Source: Osmia lignaria lignaria (Eukaryota > Arthropoda > Insecta > Hymenoptera > Megachilidae). From it: a DNA stretch of 64,000 bases. The position numbers were made by a program, and so were the translations under genes. The first letter of the stretch is position 1, and each line of letters starts with the position of its first letter. The stretch is from contig NW_027478162.1 in NCBI RefSeq assembly GCF_051020975.1, forward strand, positions 2,230,501-2,294,500, in the 5' to 3' direction. Positions 49,293 through 61,462 of the stretch are shown here, piece after piece. Under the pieces are notes generated by a model, which did no database searches, was not told the origin of the DNA, and saw nothing but the letters and a program-made list of their open reading frames with translations.

Positions 49293-50258
49293 TTGCAGAT
49301 TTATCTCAAGGGAAGTGGCCTGACGGACATATTTCGAGATATTTCTTCTTCTTGTTGTTCTTCTTCTGCACAGCTAAGCTGGAAGTGGCATTTGCAGCTC
49401 GCAATAGTGCAGAGTTATCCCAAAGAAAGGGGCCACGGTGTTTCTGTATCTCTATTATGTTGGTGCGGCTTCGGAACTTTTAAATATCTCGATATATCTC
49501 GAAAACTACGCTTCTGATCAAAAAATATCACAGAACATAAATTGTAGGAAACATAATTCTCTACAAAAAAGGTCTCTTAAGATTTTGCCATAGCTCGCTT
49601 CGTTTCCGAGATATTTGCAGATTTACCTGAAGGAAAGGGTCCTGATGGACATATTTCGAGATATTTCTTCTTCTTGTTGTTCTTCTTCTGCACAGCTAAA
49701 CTGGAAGTGGCATTTCCAGCTCGCAATCGTGCAGAGTTATCTCAAAGAAAGGGGCCACGGTGTTTCTGTATCTCTATTATGTTGGTGCGGCTTCGGAACT
49801 TTTAAATATCTCGATATATCTCGAAAACTACGCTTCTGATCAAAAAATATCATAGAAGATAAAAAGTAGGAAACTTAATTCTCTACAAAAAAGGTCTCTT
49901 AACATTTTGCCATAGCTCGCTTCGTTTCCGAGATATTTGCAGATTTATCTCAAGGGAAGGGGCCTTACGGACATATTTCGAGATATTTCTTCTTCTTGTT
50001 GTTCTTCTTCTGCACAGCTAAGCTGGAAGTGGCATTTACAGCTCGCAATAGTGCAGAGTTATCTCAAAGAAAGGGGCCACGGTGTTTCTGTATCTCTATT
50101 ATGTTGGTGCGGCTTCGGAACTTTTAAATATCTTGATATATCTCGAGAACTACGCATCTGATCAAAAAATATCATAGAACATAAAAAGTAGGAAACTTAA
50201 TTCTCTACAAAAAAGGTCTCTTAACATTTTGCCATAGCTCTCTTCGTTTCCGAGATAT
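49293..50258 (+). repeat. Echo of 43177-43820
   Basis: 49293 and 49615 repeat the TATCCCAAAG, ATCACAGAAC and GGTCCTGATGG marks of 43177 and 43499 at an offset of 6,116 bases (19 x 322 minus 2). 49937 is an ordinary monomer with GCCTTACGG, also seen at 48648. Confidence 0.78.
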
Positions 50259-51382
50259 TTGCAGATTTATCTCAAGGGAAGGGGCCTGACGGACATATTT
50301 CGAGATATTTCTTCTTCTTGTTGTTCTTCTTCTGCACAGCTAAGCTGGAAGTGGCATTTGCAGCTCGCAATAGTGCAGAGTTATCTCAAAGAAAGGGGCC
50401 ACGGTGTTTCTGTATCTCTATTATGTTGGTGCGGCTTCGGAACTTTTAAATATCTTGATATATCTCGAGAACTACGCATCTGATCAAAAAATATCATACT
50501 ACATAAAAAGTAGGAAACTTAATTCTCTACAAGAAAGGTCTCTAAAGATTTTGCCATAGCTCGCTTCGTTTCCGAGATATTTGCAGATTTATCTCAAGGG
50601 AAGGGGCCTGACGGACATATTTAGAGATATTTCTTCTTCTTGTTGTTCTTCTTCTGCACAGCTAAGCTGGAAGTGGCATTTGCAGCTCGCAATAGTGCAG
50701 AGTTATCTCAAAGAGAGGGGCCACGGTGTTTCTGTATCTCTATTATGTTGGTGCGGCTTCGGAACTTTTAAATATCTTGATATATCTCGAGAACTACGCA
50801 TCTGATCAAAAAATATCATAGAACATAAAAAGTAGGAAACTTAATTCTCTACAAAAAAGGTCTCTTAACATTTTGCCATAGCTCGCTTCGTTTCCGAGAT
50901 ATTTGCAGATTTATCTCAAGGGAAGGGGCCTGTCGGACATATTTCGAGATATTTCTTCTTCTTGTTGTTCTTCTTCTGCACAGCTAAGCTGGAAGTGGCA
51001 TTTGCGGCTCGCACTAGTGCAGAGTTATCTCAAAGAAAGGGGCCACGGTGTTTCTGTATCTCTATTATGTTGTTGCGGCTTCGGAACTTTTAAATATCTC
51101 GATATATCTCGAAAACTACGCTTCTGATCAAAAAATATCATAGAACATAAATTGTAGGAAACATAATTCTCTACAAAAAAGGTCTCTTAACATTTTGCCA
51201 TAGCTCGCTTCGTTTCCGAGATATTTGCAGATATATCTCAAGGGAAGGGGCCTGACGGACATATTTCGAGATATTTCTTCTTCTTGTTGTTCTTCTTCTG
51301 CACAGCTAAGCTGGAAGTGGCATTTGCGGCTCGCACTAGTGCAGAGTTATCTCAAAGAAAGGGGCCACGGTGTTTCTGTATC
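50259..51382 (+). repeat. Satellite monomers preceding the 7-mer block
   Basis: 50581 (ATTTAGAGAT, AGAGAGGGG, preceded by CATACTACAT and CTCTAAAGAT) matches 53479 and 55733 inside the 7-mer. 50903 (GTTGTTGCGG) and 51225 (GTATCCCTAT) match 57343 and 57665 at an offset of 6,440 bases. Confidence 0.8.
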
Positions 51383-53636
51383 CCTATTATGTTGGTGCGG
51401 CTTCGGAACTTTTAAATATCTCGATATATCTCGAAAACTACGCTTCTGATCAAAAAATATCATAGAACATAAATTGTAGGAAACTTAATTCTCTACAAAA
51501 AAGGTCTCTTAACATTTTGCCATAGCTCTCTTCGTTTCCGAGATATTTGCAGATTTATCTCAAGGGAAGGGGCCTGACGGACATATTTCGAGATATTTCT
51601 TCTTCTTGTTGTTCTTCTTCTGCACAGCTAAGCTGGAAGTGGCATTTGCAGCTCGCAATAGTGCAGAGTTATCTCAAAGAAAGGGGCCACTGTGTTTCTG
51701 TATCTCTATTATGTTGGTGCGGCTTCGGAACTTTTAAATATCTTGATATATCTCGAGAACTACGCATCTGATCAAAAAATATCATAGAACATAAAAAGTA
51801 GGAAACTTAATTCTCTACAAAAAAGGTCTCTAAACATTTTGCCATAGCTCGCTTCGTTTCCGAGATATTTGCAGATTTATCTCAAGGGAAGGGGCCTGAC
51901 GGACATATTTCGAGATATTTCTTCTTCTTGTTGTTCTTCTTCTGCACAGCTAAGCTGGAAGTGGCATTTGCGGCTCGCACTAGTGCAGAGTTATCTCAAA
52001 GAAAGGGGCCACGGTGTTTCTGTATCTCTATTATGTTGGTGCGGCTTCGGAACTTTTAAATATCTCGATATATCTCGAAAACTACGCTTCTGATCAAAAA
52101 ATATCATAGAACATAAATTGTAGGAAACATAATTCTCTACAAAAAAGGTCTCTTAACATTTTGCCATAGCTCGCTTCGTTTCCGAGATATTTGCAGATTT
52201 ATCTCAAGGGAAGGGGCCTGACGGACATATTTCGAGATATTTCTTCTTCTTGTTGTTCTTCTTCTGCACAGCTAAGCTGGAAGTGGCATTTGCGGCTCGC
52301 ACTAGTGCAGAGTTATCTCAAAGAAAGGGGCCACGGTGTTTCTGTATCCCTATTATGTTGGTGCGGCTTCGGAACCTTTAAATATCTCGATATATCTCGA
52401 GAACTACGCTTCTGATCAAAAAATATCATAGAACATAAATTGTAGGAAACATAATTCTCTACAAAAAACGTCTCTTAACATTCTGCCATAGCTCGCTTTG
52501 TTTCCGAGATATTTGCAGATTTATCTCAAGGGAAGGGGCCTGACGGACATATTTCGAGATATTTCTTCTTCTTGTTGTTCTTCTTCTGCACAGCTAAGCT
52601 GGAAGTGGCATTTGCGGCTCGCACTAGTGCAGACTTATCTCAAAGAAAGGGGCCACGGTGTTTCTGTATCTCTATTATGTTGGTGCAGCTTCGGAACTTT
52701 TAAATATCTTGATATATCTCGAGAACTACGCATCTGATCAAAAAATATCATAGAACATGAAAAGTAGGAAACTTAATTCTCTACGAAAGAGGTCTCTTAA
52801 CATTTTGCCATAGCTCGCTTCGTTTCCGAGATATTTGCAGATATATCTCAAGGGAAGGGGCCTGACGGACATATTTCGAGATATTTCTTCTTCTTGTTGT
52901 TCTTCTTCTGCACAGCTAAGGTGGAAGTGGCATTTGCGGCTCGCACTAGTGCACAGTTATCTCAAAGAAAGGGGCCACGGTGTTTCTGTATCTCTATTAT
53001 GTTGGTGCGTCTTCGGAACTTTTAAATATCTCGATATATCTCGAAAACTACGCTTCTGATCAAAAAATATCATAGAACATAAATTGTAGGAAACATAATT
53101 CTCTACAAAAAACGTCTCTTAACATTTTGCCATAGCTCGCTTCGTTTCCGAGATATTTGCAGATTCAGCTCAAAGGAACTGGCCTGACGGACATATTTCG
53201 AGATATTTCTTCTTCTTGTTGTTCTTCCTCTGCACAGCTAAGCTGGAAGTGGCATTTGCAGCTCGCAATAGTGCAGAGTTATCTCAAAGAAAGGGGCCAC
53301 GGTGTTTCTGTATCTCTATTATGTTGGTGCGGCTTCGGAACTTTTAAATATCTTGATATATCTCGAGAACTACGCATCTGATCAAAAAATATCATACTAC
53401 ATAAAAAGTAGGAAACTTAATTCTCTACAAGAAAGGTCTCTAAAGATTTTGCCATAGCTCGCTTCGTTTCCGAGATATTTGCAGATTTATCTCAAGGGAA
53501 GGGGCCTGACGGACATATTTAGAGATATTTCTTCTTCTTGTTGTTCTTCTTCTGCACAGCTAAGCTGGAAGTGGCATTTGCAGCTCGCAATAGTGCAGAG
53601 TTATCTCAAAGAGAGGGGCCACGGTGTTTCTGTATC
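51383..53636 (+). repeat. 7-monomer higher-order unit, copy 1 (2,254 bp)
   Basis: Ordered markers are CCACTGTG (51547), GTATCCCTAT with AACCTTTAAA (52191), ACATTCTGCC with CTTTGTTTCC (before 52513), CAGACTTATC, CATGAAAAG with CTACGAAAGAGG, AAGGTGGAAG with GTGCACAG and GCGTCTTCGG (52835), GATTCAGCTC (53157), then CATACTACAT and ATTTAGAGAT (53479). All recur at exactly 7 x 322. Confidence 0.92.
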
Positions 53637-56476
53637 TCTATTATGTTGGTGCGGCTTCGGAACTTTTAAATATCTCGATATATCTCGAAAACTACGCTTC
53701 TGATCAAAAAATATCATAGAACATAAATTGTAGGAAACTTAATTCTCTACAAAAAAGGTCTCTTAACATTTTGCCATAGCTCTCTTCGTTTCCGAGATAT
53801 TTGCAGATTTATCTCAAGGGAAGGGGCCTGACGGACATATTTCGAGATATTTCTTCTTCTTGTTGTTCTTCTTCTGCACAGCTAAGCTGGAAGTGGCATT
53901 TGCAGCTCGCAATAGTGCAGAGTTATCTCAAAGAAAGGGGCCACTGTGTTTCTGTATCTCTATTATGTTGGTGCGGCTTCGGAACTTTTAAATATCTTGA
54001 TATATCTCGAGAACTACGCATCTGATCAAAAAATATCATAGAACATAAAAAGTAGGAAACTTAATTCTCTACAAAAAAGGTCTCTTAACATTTTGCCATA
54101 GCTCGCTTCGTTTCCGAGATATTTGCAGATTTATCTCAAGGGAAGGGGCCTGACGGACATATTTCGAGATATTTCTTCTTCTTGTTGTTCTTCTTCTGCA
54201 CAGCTAAGCTGGAAGTGGCATTTGCGGCTCGCACTAGTGCAGAGTTATCTCAAAGAAAGGGGCCACGGTGTTTCTGTATCTCTATTATGTTGGTGCGGCT
54301 TCGGAACTTTTAAATATCTCGATATATCTCGAAAACTACGCTTCTGATCAAAAAATATCATAGAACATAAATTGTAGGAAACATAATTCTCTACAAAAAA
54401 GGTCTCTTAACATTTTGCCATAGCTCGCTTCGTTTCCGAGATATTTGCAGATTTATCTCAAGGGAAGGGGCCTGACGGACATATTTCGAGATATTTCTTC
54501 TTCTTGTTGTTCTTCTTCTGCACAGCTAAGCTGGAAGTGGCATTTGCGGCTCGCACTAGTGCAGAGTTATCTCAAAGAAAGGGGCCACGGTGTTTCTGTA
54601 TCCCTATTATGTTGGTGCGGCTTCGGAACCTTTAAATATCTCGATATATCTCGAGAACTACGCTTCTGATCAAAAAATATCATAGAACATAAATTGTAGG
54701 AAACATAATTCTCTACAAAAAACGTCTCTTAACATTCTGCCATAGCTCGCTTTGTTTCCGAGATATTTGCAGATTTATCTCAAGGGAAGGGGCCTGACGG
54801 ACATATTTCGAGATATTTCTTCTTCTTGTTGTTCTTCTTCTGCACAGCTAAGCTGGAAGTGGCATTTGCGGCTCGCACTAGTGCAGACTTATCTCAAAGA
54901 AAGGGGCCACGGTGTTTCTGTATCTCTATTATGTTGGTGCAGCTTCGGAACTTTTAAATATCTTGATATATCTCGAGAACTACGCATCTGATCAAAAAAT
55001 ATCATAGAACATGAAAAGTAGGAAACTTAATTCTCTACGAAAGAGGTCTCTTAACATTTTGCCATAGCTCGCTTCGTTTCCGAGATATTTGCAGATATAT
55101 CTCAAGGGAAGGGGCCTGACGGACATATTTCGAGATATTTCTTCTTCTTGTTGTTCTTCTTCTGCACAGCTAAGGTGGAAGTGGCATTTGCGGCTCGCAC
55201 TAGTGCACAGTTATCTCAAAGAAAGGGGCCACGGTGTTTCTGTATCTCTATTATGTTGGTGCGTCTTCGGAACTTTTAAATATCTCGATATATCTCGAAA
55301 ACTACGCTTCTGATCAAAAAATATCATAGAACATAAATTGTAGGAAACATAATTCTCTACAAAAAACGTCTCTTAACATTTTGCCATAGCTCGCTTCGTT
55401 TCCGAGATATTTGCAGATTCAGCTCAAAGGAACTGGCCTGACGGACATATTTCGAGATATTTCTTCTTCTTGTTGTTCTTCCTCTGCACAGCTAAGCTGG
55501 AAGTGGCATTTGCAGCTCGCAATAGTGCAGAGTTATCTCAAAGAAAGGGGCCACGGTGTTTCTGTATCTCTATTATGTTGGTGCGGCTTCGGAACTTTTA
55601 AATATCTTGATATATCTCGAGAACTACGCATCTGATCAAAAAATATCATACTACATAAAAAGTAGGAAACTTAATTCTCTACAAGAAAGGTCTCTAAAGA
55701 TTTTGCCATAGCTCGCTTCGTTTCCGAGATATTTGCAGATTTATCTCAAGGGAAGGGGCCTGACGGACATATTTAGAGATATTTCTTCTTCTTGTTGTTC
55801 TTCTTCTGCACAGCTAAGCTGGAAGTGGCATTTGCAGCTCGCAATAGTGCAGAGTTATCTCAAAGAGAGGGGCCACGGTGTTTCTGTATCTCTATTATGT
55901 TGGTGCGGCTTCGGAACTTTTAAATATCTCGATATATCTCGAAAACTACGCTTCTGATCAAAAAATATCATAGAACATAAATTGTAGGAAACTTAATTCT
56001 CTACAAAAAAGGTCTCTTAACATTTTGCCATAGCTCTCTTCGTTTCCGAGATATTTGCAGATTTATCTCAAGGGAAGGGGCCTGACGGACATATTTCGAG
56101 ATATTTCTTCTTCTTGTTGTTCTTCTTCTGCACAGCTAAGCTGGAAGTGGCATTTGCAGCTCGCAATAGTGCAGAGTTATCTCAAAGAAAGGGGCCACTG
56201 TGTTTCTGTATCTCTATTATGTTGGTGCGGCTTCGGAACTTTTAAATATCTTGATATATCTCGAGAACTACGCATCTGATCAAAAAATATCATAGAACAT
56301 AAAAAGTAGGAAACTTAATTCTCTACAAAAAAGGTCTCTTAACATTTTGCCATAGCTCGCTTCGTTTCCGAGATATTTGCAGATTTATCTCAAGGGAAGG
56401 GGCCTGACGGACATATTTCGAGATATTTCTTCTTCTTGTTGTTCTTCTTCTGCACAGCTAAGCTGGAAGTGGCATT
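53637..56476 (+). repeat. 7-monomer higher-order unit, copy 2 and start of copy 3
   Basis: 53637-55890 repeats copy 1 with almost no differences seen by eye (for example CTCTAAAC near 51830 against CTCTTAAC near 54084). A third copy begins at 55891 with the CCACTGTG monomer (56055). It stops near 56476, where GCAGCTCGCAATAG appears instead of GCGGCTCGCACTAG. Confidence 0.92.
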
Positions 56477-57994
56477 TGCAGCTCGCAATAGTGCAGAGTT
56501 ATCTCAAAGAAAGGGGCCACGGTGTTTCAGTATCTCTATTATGTTGGTGCGGCTTCGGAACTTTTAAATATCTTGATATATTTCGAGAACTACGCATCTG
56601 ATCAAAAAATATCATAGAACATAAAAAGTAGGAAACTTAATTCTCTACAAAAAAGGTCTCTTAACATTTTGCCATAGCTCGCTTCGTTTCCGAGATATTT
56701 GCAGATTTATCTCAAGGGAAGGGGCCTGACGGACATATTTCGAGATATTTCTTCTTCTTGTTGTTCTTCTTCTGCACAGCTAAGCTGGAAGTGGCATTTG
56801 CGGCTCGCACTAGTGCAGAGTTATCTCAAAGAAAGGGGCCACGGTGTTTCTGTATCTCTATTATGTTGGTGCGGCTTCGGAACTTTTAAATATCTTGATA
56901 TATCTCGAGAACTACGCATCTGATCAAAAAATATCATAGAAGATAAAAAGTAGGAAACTCAATTCTCTACACAAAAGGTCTCTTAACATTTTGCCATAGC
57001 TCGCTTCGTTTCCGAGATATTTGCAGATTTATCGCAAGGGAAGGGGCCTGACGGACATATTTCGAGATATTTCTTCCTCTTGTTGTTCTTCTTCTGCACA
57101 GCTAAGCTGGAAGTGGCATTTGCGGCTCGCACTAGTGCAGAGTTATCTCAAAGAAAGGGGCCACGGTGTTTCTGTATCCCTATTATGTTGGTGCGGCTTC
57201 GGAACTTTTAAATATCTTGATATATCTCGAGAACTACGCATCTGATCAAAAAATATCATAGAACATAAAAAGTAGGAAACTTAATTCTCTACAAAAAAGG
57301 TCTCTTAACATTTTGCCATAGCTCGCTTCGTTTCCGAGATATTTGCAGATTTATCTCAAGGGAAGGGGCCTGACGGACATATTTCGAGATATTTCTTCTT
57401 CTTGTTGTTCTTCTTCTGCACAGCTAAGCTGGAAGTGGCATTTGCGGCTCGCACTAGTGCAGAGTTATCTCAAAGAAAGGGGCCACGGTGTTTCTGTATC
57501 TCTATTATGTTGTTGCGGCTTCGGAACTTTTAAATATCTCGATATATCTCGAAAACTACGCTTCTGATCAAAAAATATCATAGAACATAAATTGTAGAAA
57601 ACATAATTCTCTACAAAAAAGGTCTCTTAACATTTTGCCATAGCTCGCTTCGTTTCCGAGATATTTGCAGATATATCTCAAGGGAAGGGGCCTGACGGAC
57701 ATATTTCGAGATATTTCTTCTTCTTGTTGTTCTTCTTCTGCACAGCTAAGCTGGAAGTGGCATTTGCGGCTCGCACTAGTGCAGAGTTATCTCAAAGAAA
57801 GGGGCCACGGTGTTTCTGTATCCCTATTATGTTGGTGCGGCTTCGGAACTTTTAAATATCTCGATATATCTCGAAAACTACGCTTCTGATCAAAAAATAT
57901 CATAGAACATAAATTGTAGGAAACATAATTCTCTATAAAAAACGTCTCTTAACATTTTGCCATAGCTCGCTTCCTTTCCGAGATATTTGCAGAT
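56477..57994 (+). repeat. Satellite monomers with long-range echoes
   Basis: 56377 (TTTCAGTATC, ATATTTCGAG) reappears as 62173 at 5,796 bases (18 monomers). 57021 (TATCGCAAGG, TTCCTCTTG, ACTCAATT and CTACACAAAAGG junction) reappears as 59597 at 2,576 bases (8 monomers). 57343 and 57665 echo 50903 and 51225. Confidence 0.8.
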
Positions 57995-60900
57995 ATATCT
58001 CAAGGGAAGGGGCCTGACGGACATATTTCGAGATATTTCTTCTTCTTGTTGTTCTTCTTCTGCACAGCTAAGCTGGAAGTGGCATTTGCGGCTCGCACTA
58101 GTGCAGAGTTATCTCAAAGAAAGGGGCCACGGTGTTTCTGTATCCCTATTATGTTGGTGCGGCTTCGGAACTTTTAAATATCTCGATATATCTCGAAAAC
58201 TACGCTTCTGATCAAAAAATATCATAGAACATAAATTGTAGGAAACATAATTCTCTATAAAAAACGTCTCTTAACATTTTGCCATAGCTCGCTTCCTTTC
58301 CGAGATATTTGCAGATATATCTCAAGGGAAGGGGCCTGACGGACATATTTCGAGATATTTCTTCTTCTTGTTGTTCTTCTTCTGCACAGCTAAACTGGAA
58401 GTGGCATTTCCAGCTCGCAATCGTGCAGAGTTATCTCAAAGAAAGGGGCCACGGTGTTTCTGTATCTCTATTATGTTGGTGCGGCTTCGGAACTTTTAAA
58501 TATCTCGATATATCTCGAAAACTACGCTTCTGATCAAAAAATATCATAGAACATAAATTGTAGGAAACATAATTCTCTACGAAAAAGGTCTCTTAACGTT
58601 TTGCCATAGCTCGCTTCGTTTCCGAGATATTTGCAGATATATCTCAAGGGAAGGGGCCTGACGGACATATTTCGAGATATTTCTTCTTCTTGTTGTTCTT
58701 CTTCTGCACAGCTAAGCTGGAAGTGGCATTTACAGCTCGCAACAGTGCAGAGTTATCTCAAAGAAAGGGGCCACGGTGTTTCTGTATCTCTATTATGTTG
58801 GTGCGGCTTCGGAACTTTTAAATATCTTGATATATCTCGAGAACTACGCATCTGATCAAAAAATATCATAGAACATAAAAAGTAGGAAACTTAATTCTCT
58901 ACAAAAAAGGTCTCCTAACATTTTGCCATAGCTCGCTTCGTTTCCGAGATATTTGCAGATTTATCTCAAGGGAAGGGGCCTAACGGACATATTTCGAGAT
59001 ATTTCTTCTTCTTGTTGTTCTTCTTCTGCACAGCTAAGCTGGAAGTGGCATTTACAGCTCGCAACAGTGCAGAGTTATCTCAAGGAAAGGGGCCACGGTG
59101 TTTCTGTATCTCTATTATGTTGGTGCGGCTTCGGAACTTTTAAATATCTTGATATATCTCGAGAACTACGCATCTGATCAAAAAATATCATAGAACATAA
59201 AAAGTAGGAAACTTAATTCTCTACAAAAAAGGTCTCTTAACATTTTGCCATAGCTCGCTTCGTTTCCGAGATATTTGCAGATTTATCTCAAGGGAAGGGG
59301 CCTAACGGACATATTTCGAGATATTTCTTCTTCTTGTTGTTCTTCTTCTGCACAGCTAAACTGGAAGTGGCATTTCCAGCTCGCAATAGTGCAGAGTTAT
59401 CTCAAAGAGAGGGGCCACGGTGTTTCTGTATCTCTATTATGTTGGTGCGGCTTCGGAACTTTTAAATATCTTGATATATCTCGAGAACTACGCATCTGAT
59501 CAAAAAATATCATAGAAGAGAAAAAGTAGGAAACTCAATTCTCTACACAAAAGGTCTCTTAACATTTTGCCATAGCTCGCTTCGTTTCCGAGATATTTGC
59601 AGATTTATCGCAAGGGAAGGGGCCTGACGGACATATTTCGAGATATTTCTTCCTCTTGTTGTTCTTCTTCTGCACAGCTAAGCTGGAAGTGGCATTTGCG
59701 GCTCGCACAAGTGCAGAGTTATCTCAAAGAAAGGGGCCACGGTGTTTCTGTATCCCTATTATGTTGGTGCGGCTTCGGAACTTTTAAATATCTTGATATA
59801 TCTCGAGAACTACGCATCTGATCAAAAAATATCATAGAACATAAAAAGTAGGAAACTTAATTCTCTACAAAAAAGGTCTCTTAACATTTTGCCATAGCTC
59901 GCTTCGTTTCCGAGATATTTGCAGATTTATCTCAAGGGAAGGGGCCTGACGGACATATTTCGAGATATTTCTTCTTCTTGTTGTTCTTCTTCTGCACAGC
60001 TAAGCTGGAAGTGGCATTTGCGGCTCGCACTAGTGCAGAGTTATCTCAAAGAAAGGGGCCACGGTGTTTCTGTATCCCTATTATGTTGGTGCGGCTTCGG
60101 AACTTTTAAATATCTCGATATATCTCGAAAACTACGCTTCTGATCAAAAAATATCATAGAACATAAATTGTAGGAAACATAATTCTCTATAAAAAACGTC
60201 TCTTAACATTTTGCCATAGCTCGCTTCCTTTCCGAGATATTTGCAGATATATCTCAAGGGAAGGGGCCTGACGGACATATTTCGAGATATTTCTTCTTCT
60301 TGTTGTTCTTCTTCTGCACAGCTAAACTGGAAGTGGCATTTCCAGCTCGCAATCGTGCAGAGTTATCTCAAAGAAAGGGGCCACGGTGTTTCTGTATCTC
60401 TATTATGTTGGTGCGGCTTCGGAACTTTTAAATATCTCGATATATCTCGAAAACTACGCTTCTGATCAAAAAATATCATAGAACATAAATTGTAGGAAAC
60501 ATAATTCTCTACGAAAAAGGTCTCTTAACGTTTTGCCATAGCTCGCTTCGTTTCCGAGATATTTGCAGATATATCTCAAGGGAAGGGGCCTGACGGACAT
60601 ATTTCGAGATATTTCTTCTTCTTGTTGTTCTTCTTCTGCACAGCTAAGCTGGAAGTGGCATTTACAGCTCGCAACAGTGCAGAGTTATCTCAAAGAAAGG
60701 GGCCACGGTGTTTCTGTATCTCTATTATGTTGGTGCGGCTTCGGAACTTTTAAATATCTTGATATATCTCGAGAACTACGCATCTGATCAAAAAATATCA
60801 TAGAACATAAAAAGTAGGAAACTTAATTCTCTACAAAAAAGGTCTCCTAACATTTTGCCATAGCTCGCTTCGTTTCCGAGATATTTGCAGATTTATCTCA

Positions 60901-61462
60901 AGGGAAGGGGCCTAACGGACATATTTCGAGATATTTCTTCTTCTTGTTGTTCTTCTTCTGCACAGCTAAGCTGGAAGTGGCATTTACAGCTCGCAACAGT
61001 GCAGAGTTATCTCAAAGAAAGGGGCCACGGTGTTTCTGTATCTCTGTTATGTTGGTGCGGCTTCGGAACTTTTAAATATCTTGATATATCTCGAGAACTA
61101 CGCATCTGATCAAAAAATATCATAGAACATAAAAAGTAGGAAACTTAATTCTCTGCAAAAAAGGTCTCCTAACATTTTGCCATAGCTCGCTTCGTTTCCG
61201 AGATATTTGCAGATTTATCTCAAGGGAAGGGGCCTAACGGACATATTTCGAGATATTTCTTCTTCTTGTTGTGCTTCTTCTGCACAGCTAAACTGGAAGT
61301 GGCATTTCCAGCTCGCAATAGTGCAGAGTTATCTCAAAGAGAGGGGCCACGGTGTTTCTGTATCTCTATTATGTTGGTGCGGCTTCGGAACTTTTAAATA
61401 TCTTGATATATCTCGAGAACTACGCATCTGATCAAAAAATATCATAGAAGATAAAAAGTAGG
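57995..61462 (+). repeat. 6-monomer higher-order block, about 1.8 copies (1,932 bp)
   Basis: 57987/59919, 58309/60241, 58631/60563, 58953/60885 and 59275/61207 correspond at a 1,932-base offset. Shared marks include TATAAAAAACG with CTTCCTTTCC, GCAATCGTGC, CTACGAAAAAGG with TTAACGTTTT, GCAACAGTGC and GGTCTCCTAAC. The sixth monomer (59597) interrupts with the 8-mer echo type. Differences between the copies are more numerous than in the 7-mer (for example AAGGAAAGG near 59081, CTCTGTTATG near 61042 and TTGTGCTTC near 61269). Confidence 0.85.
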
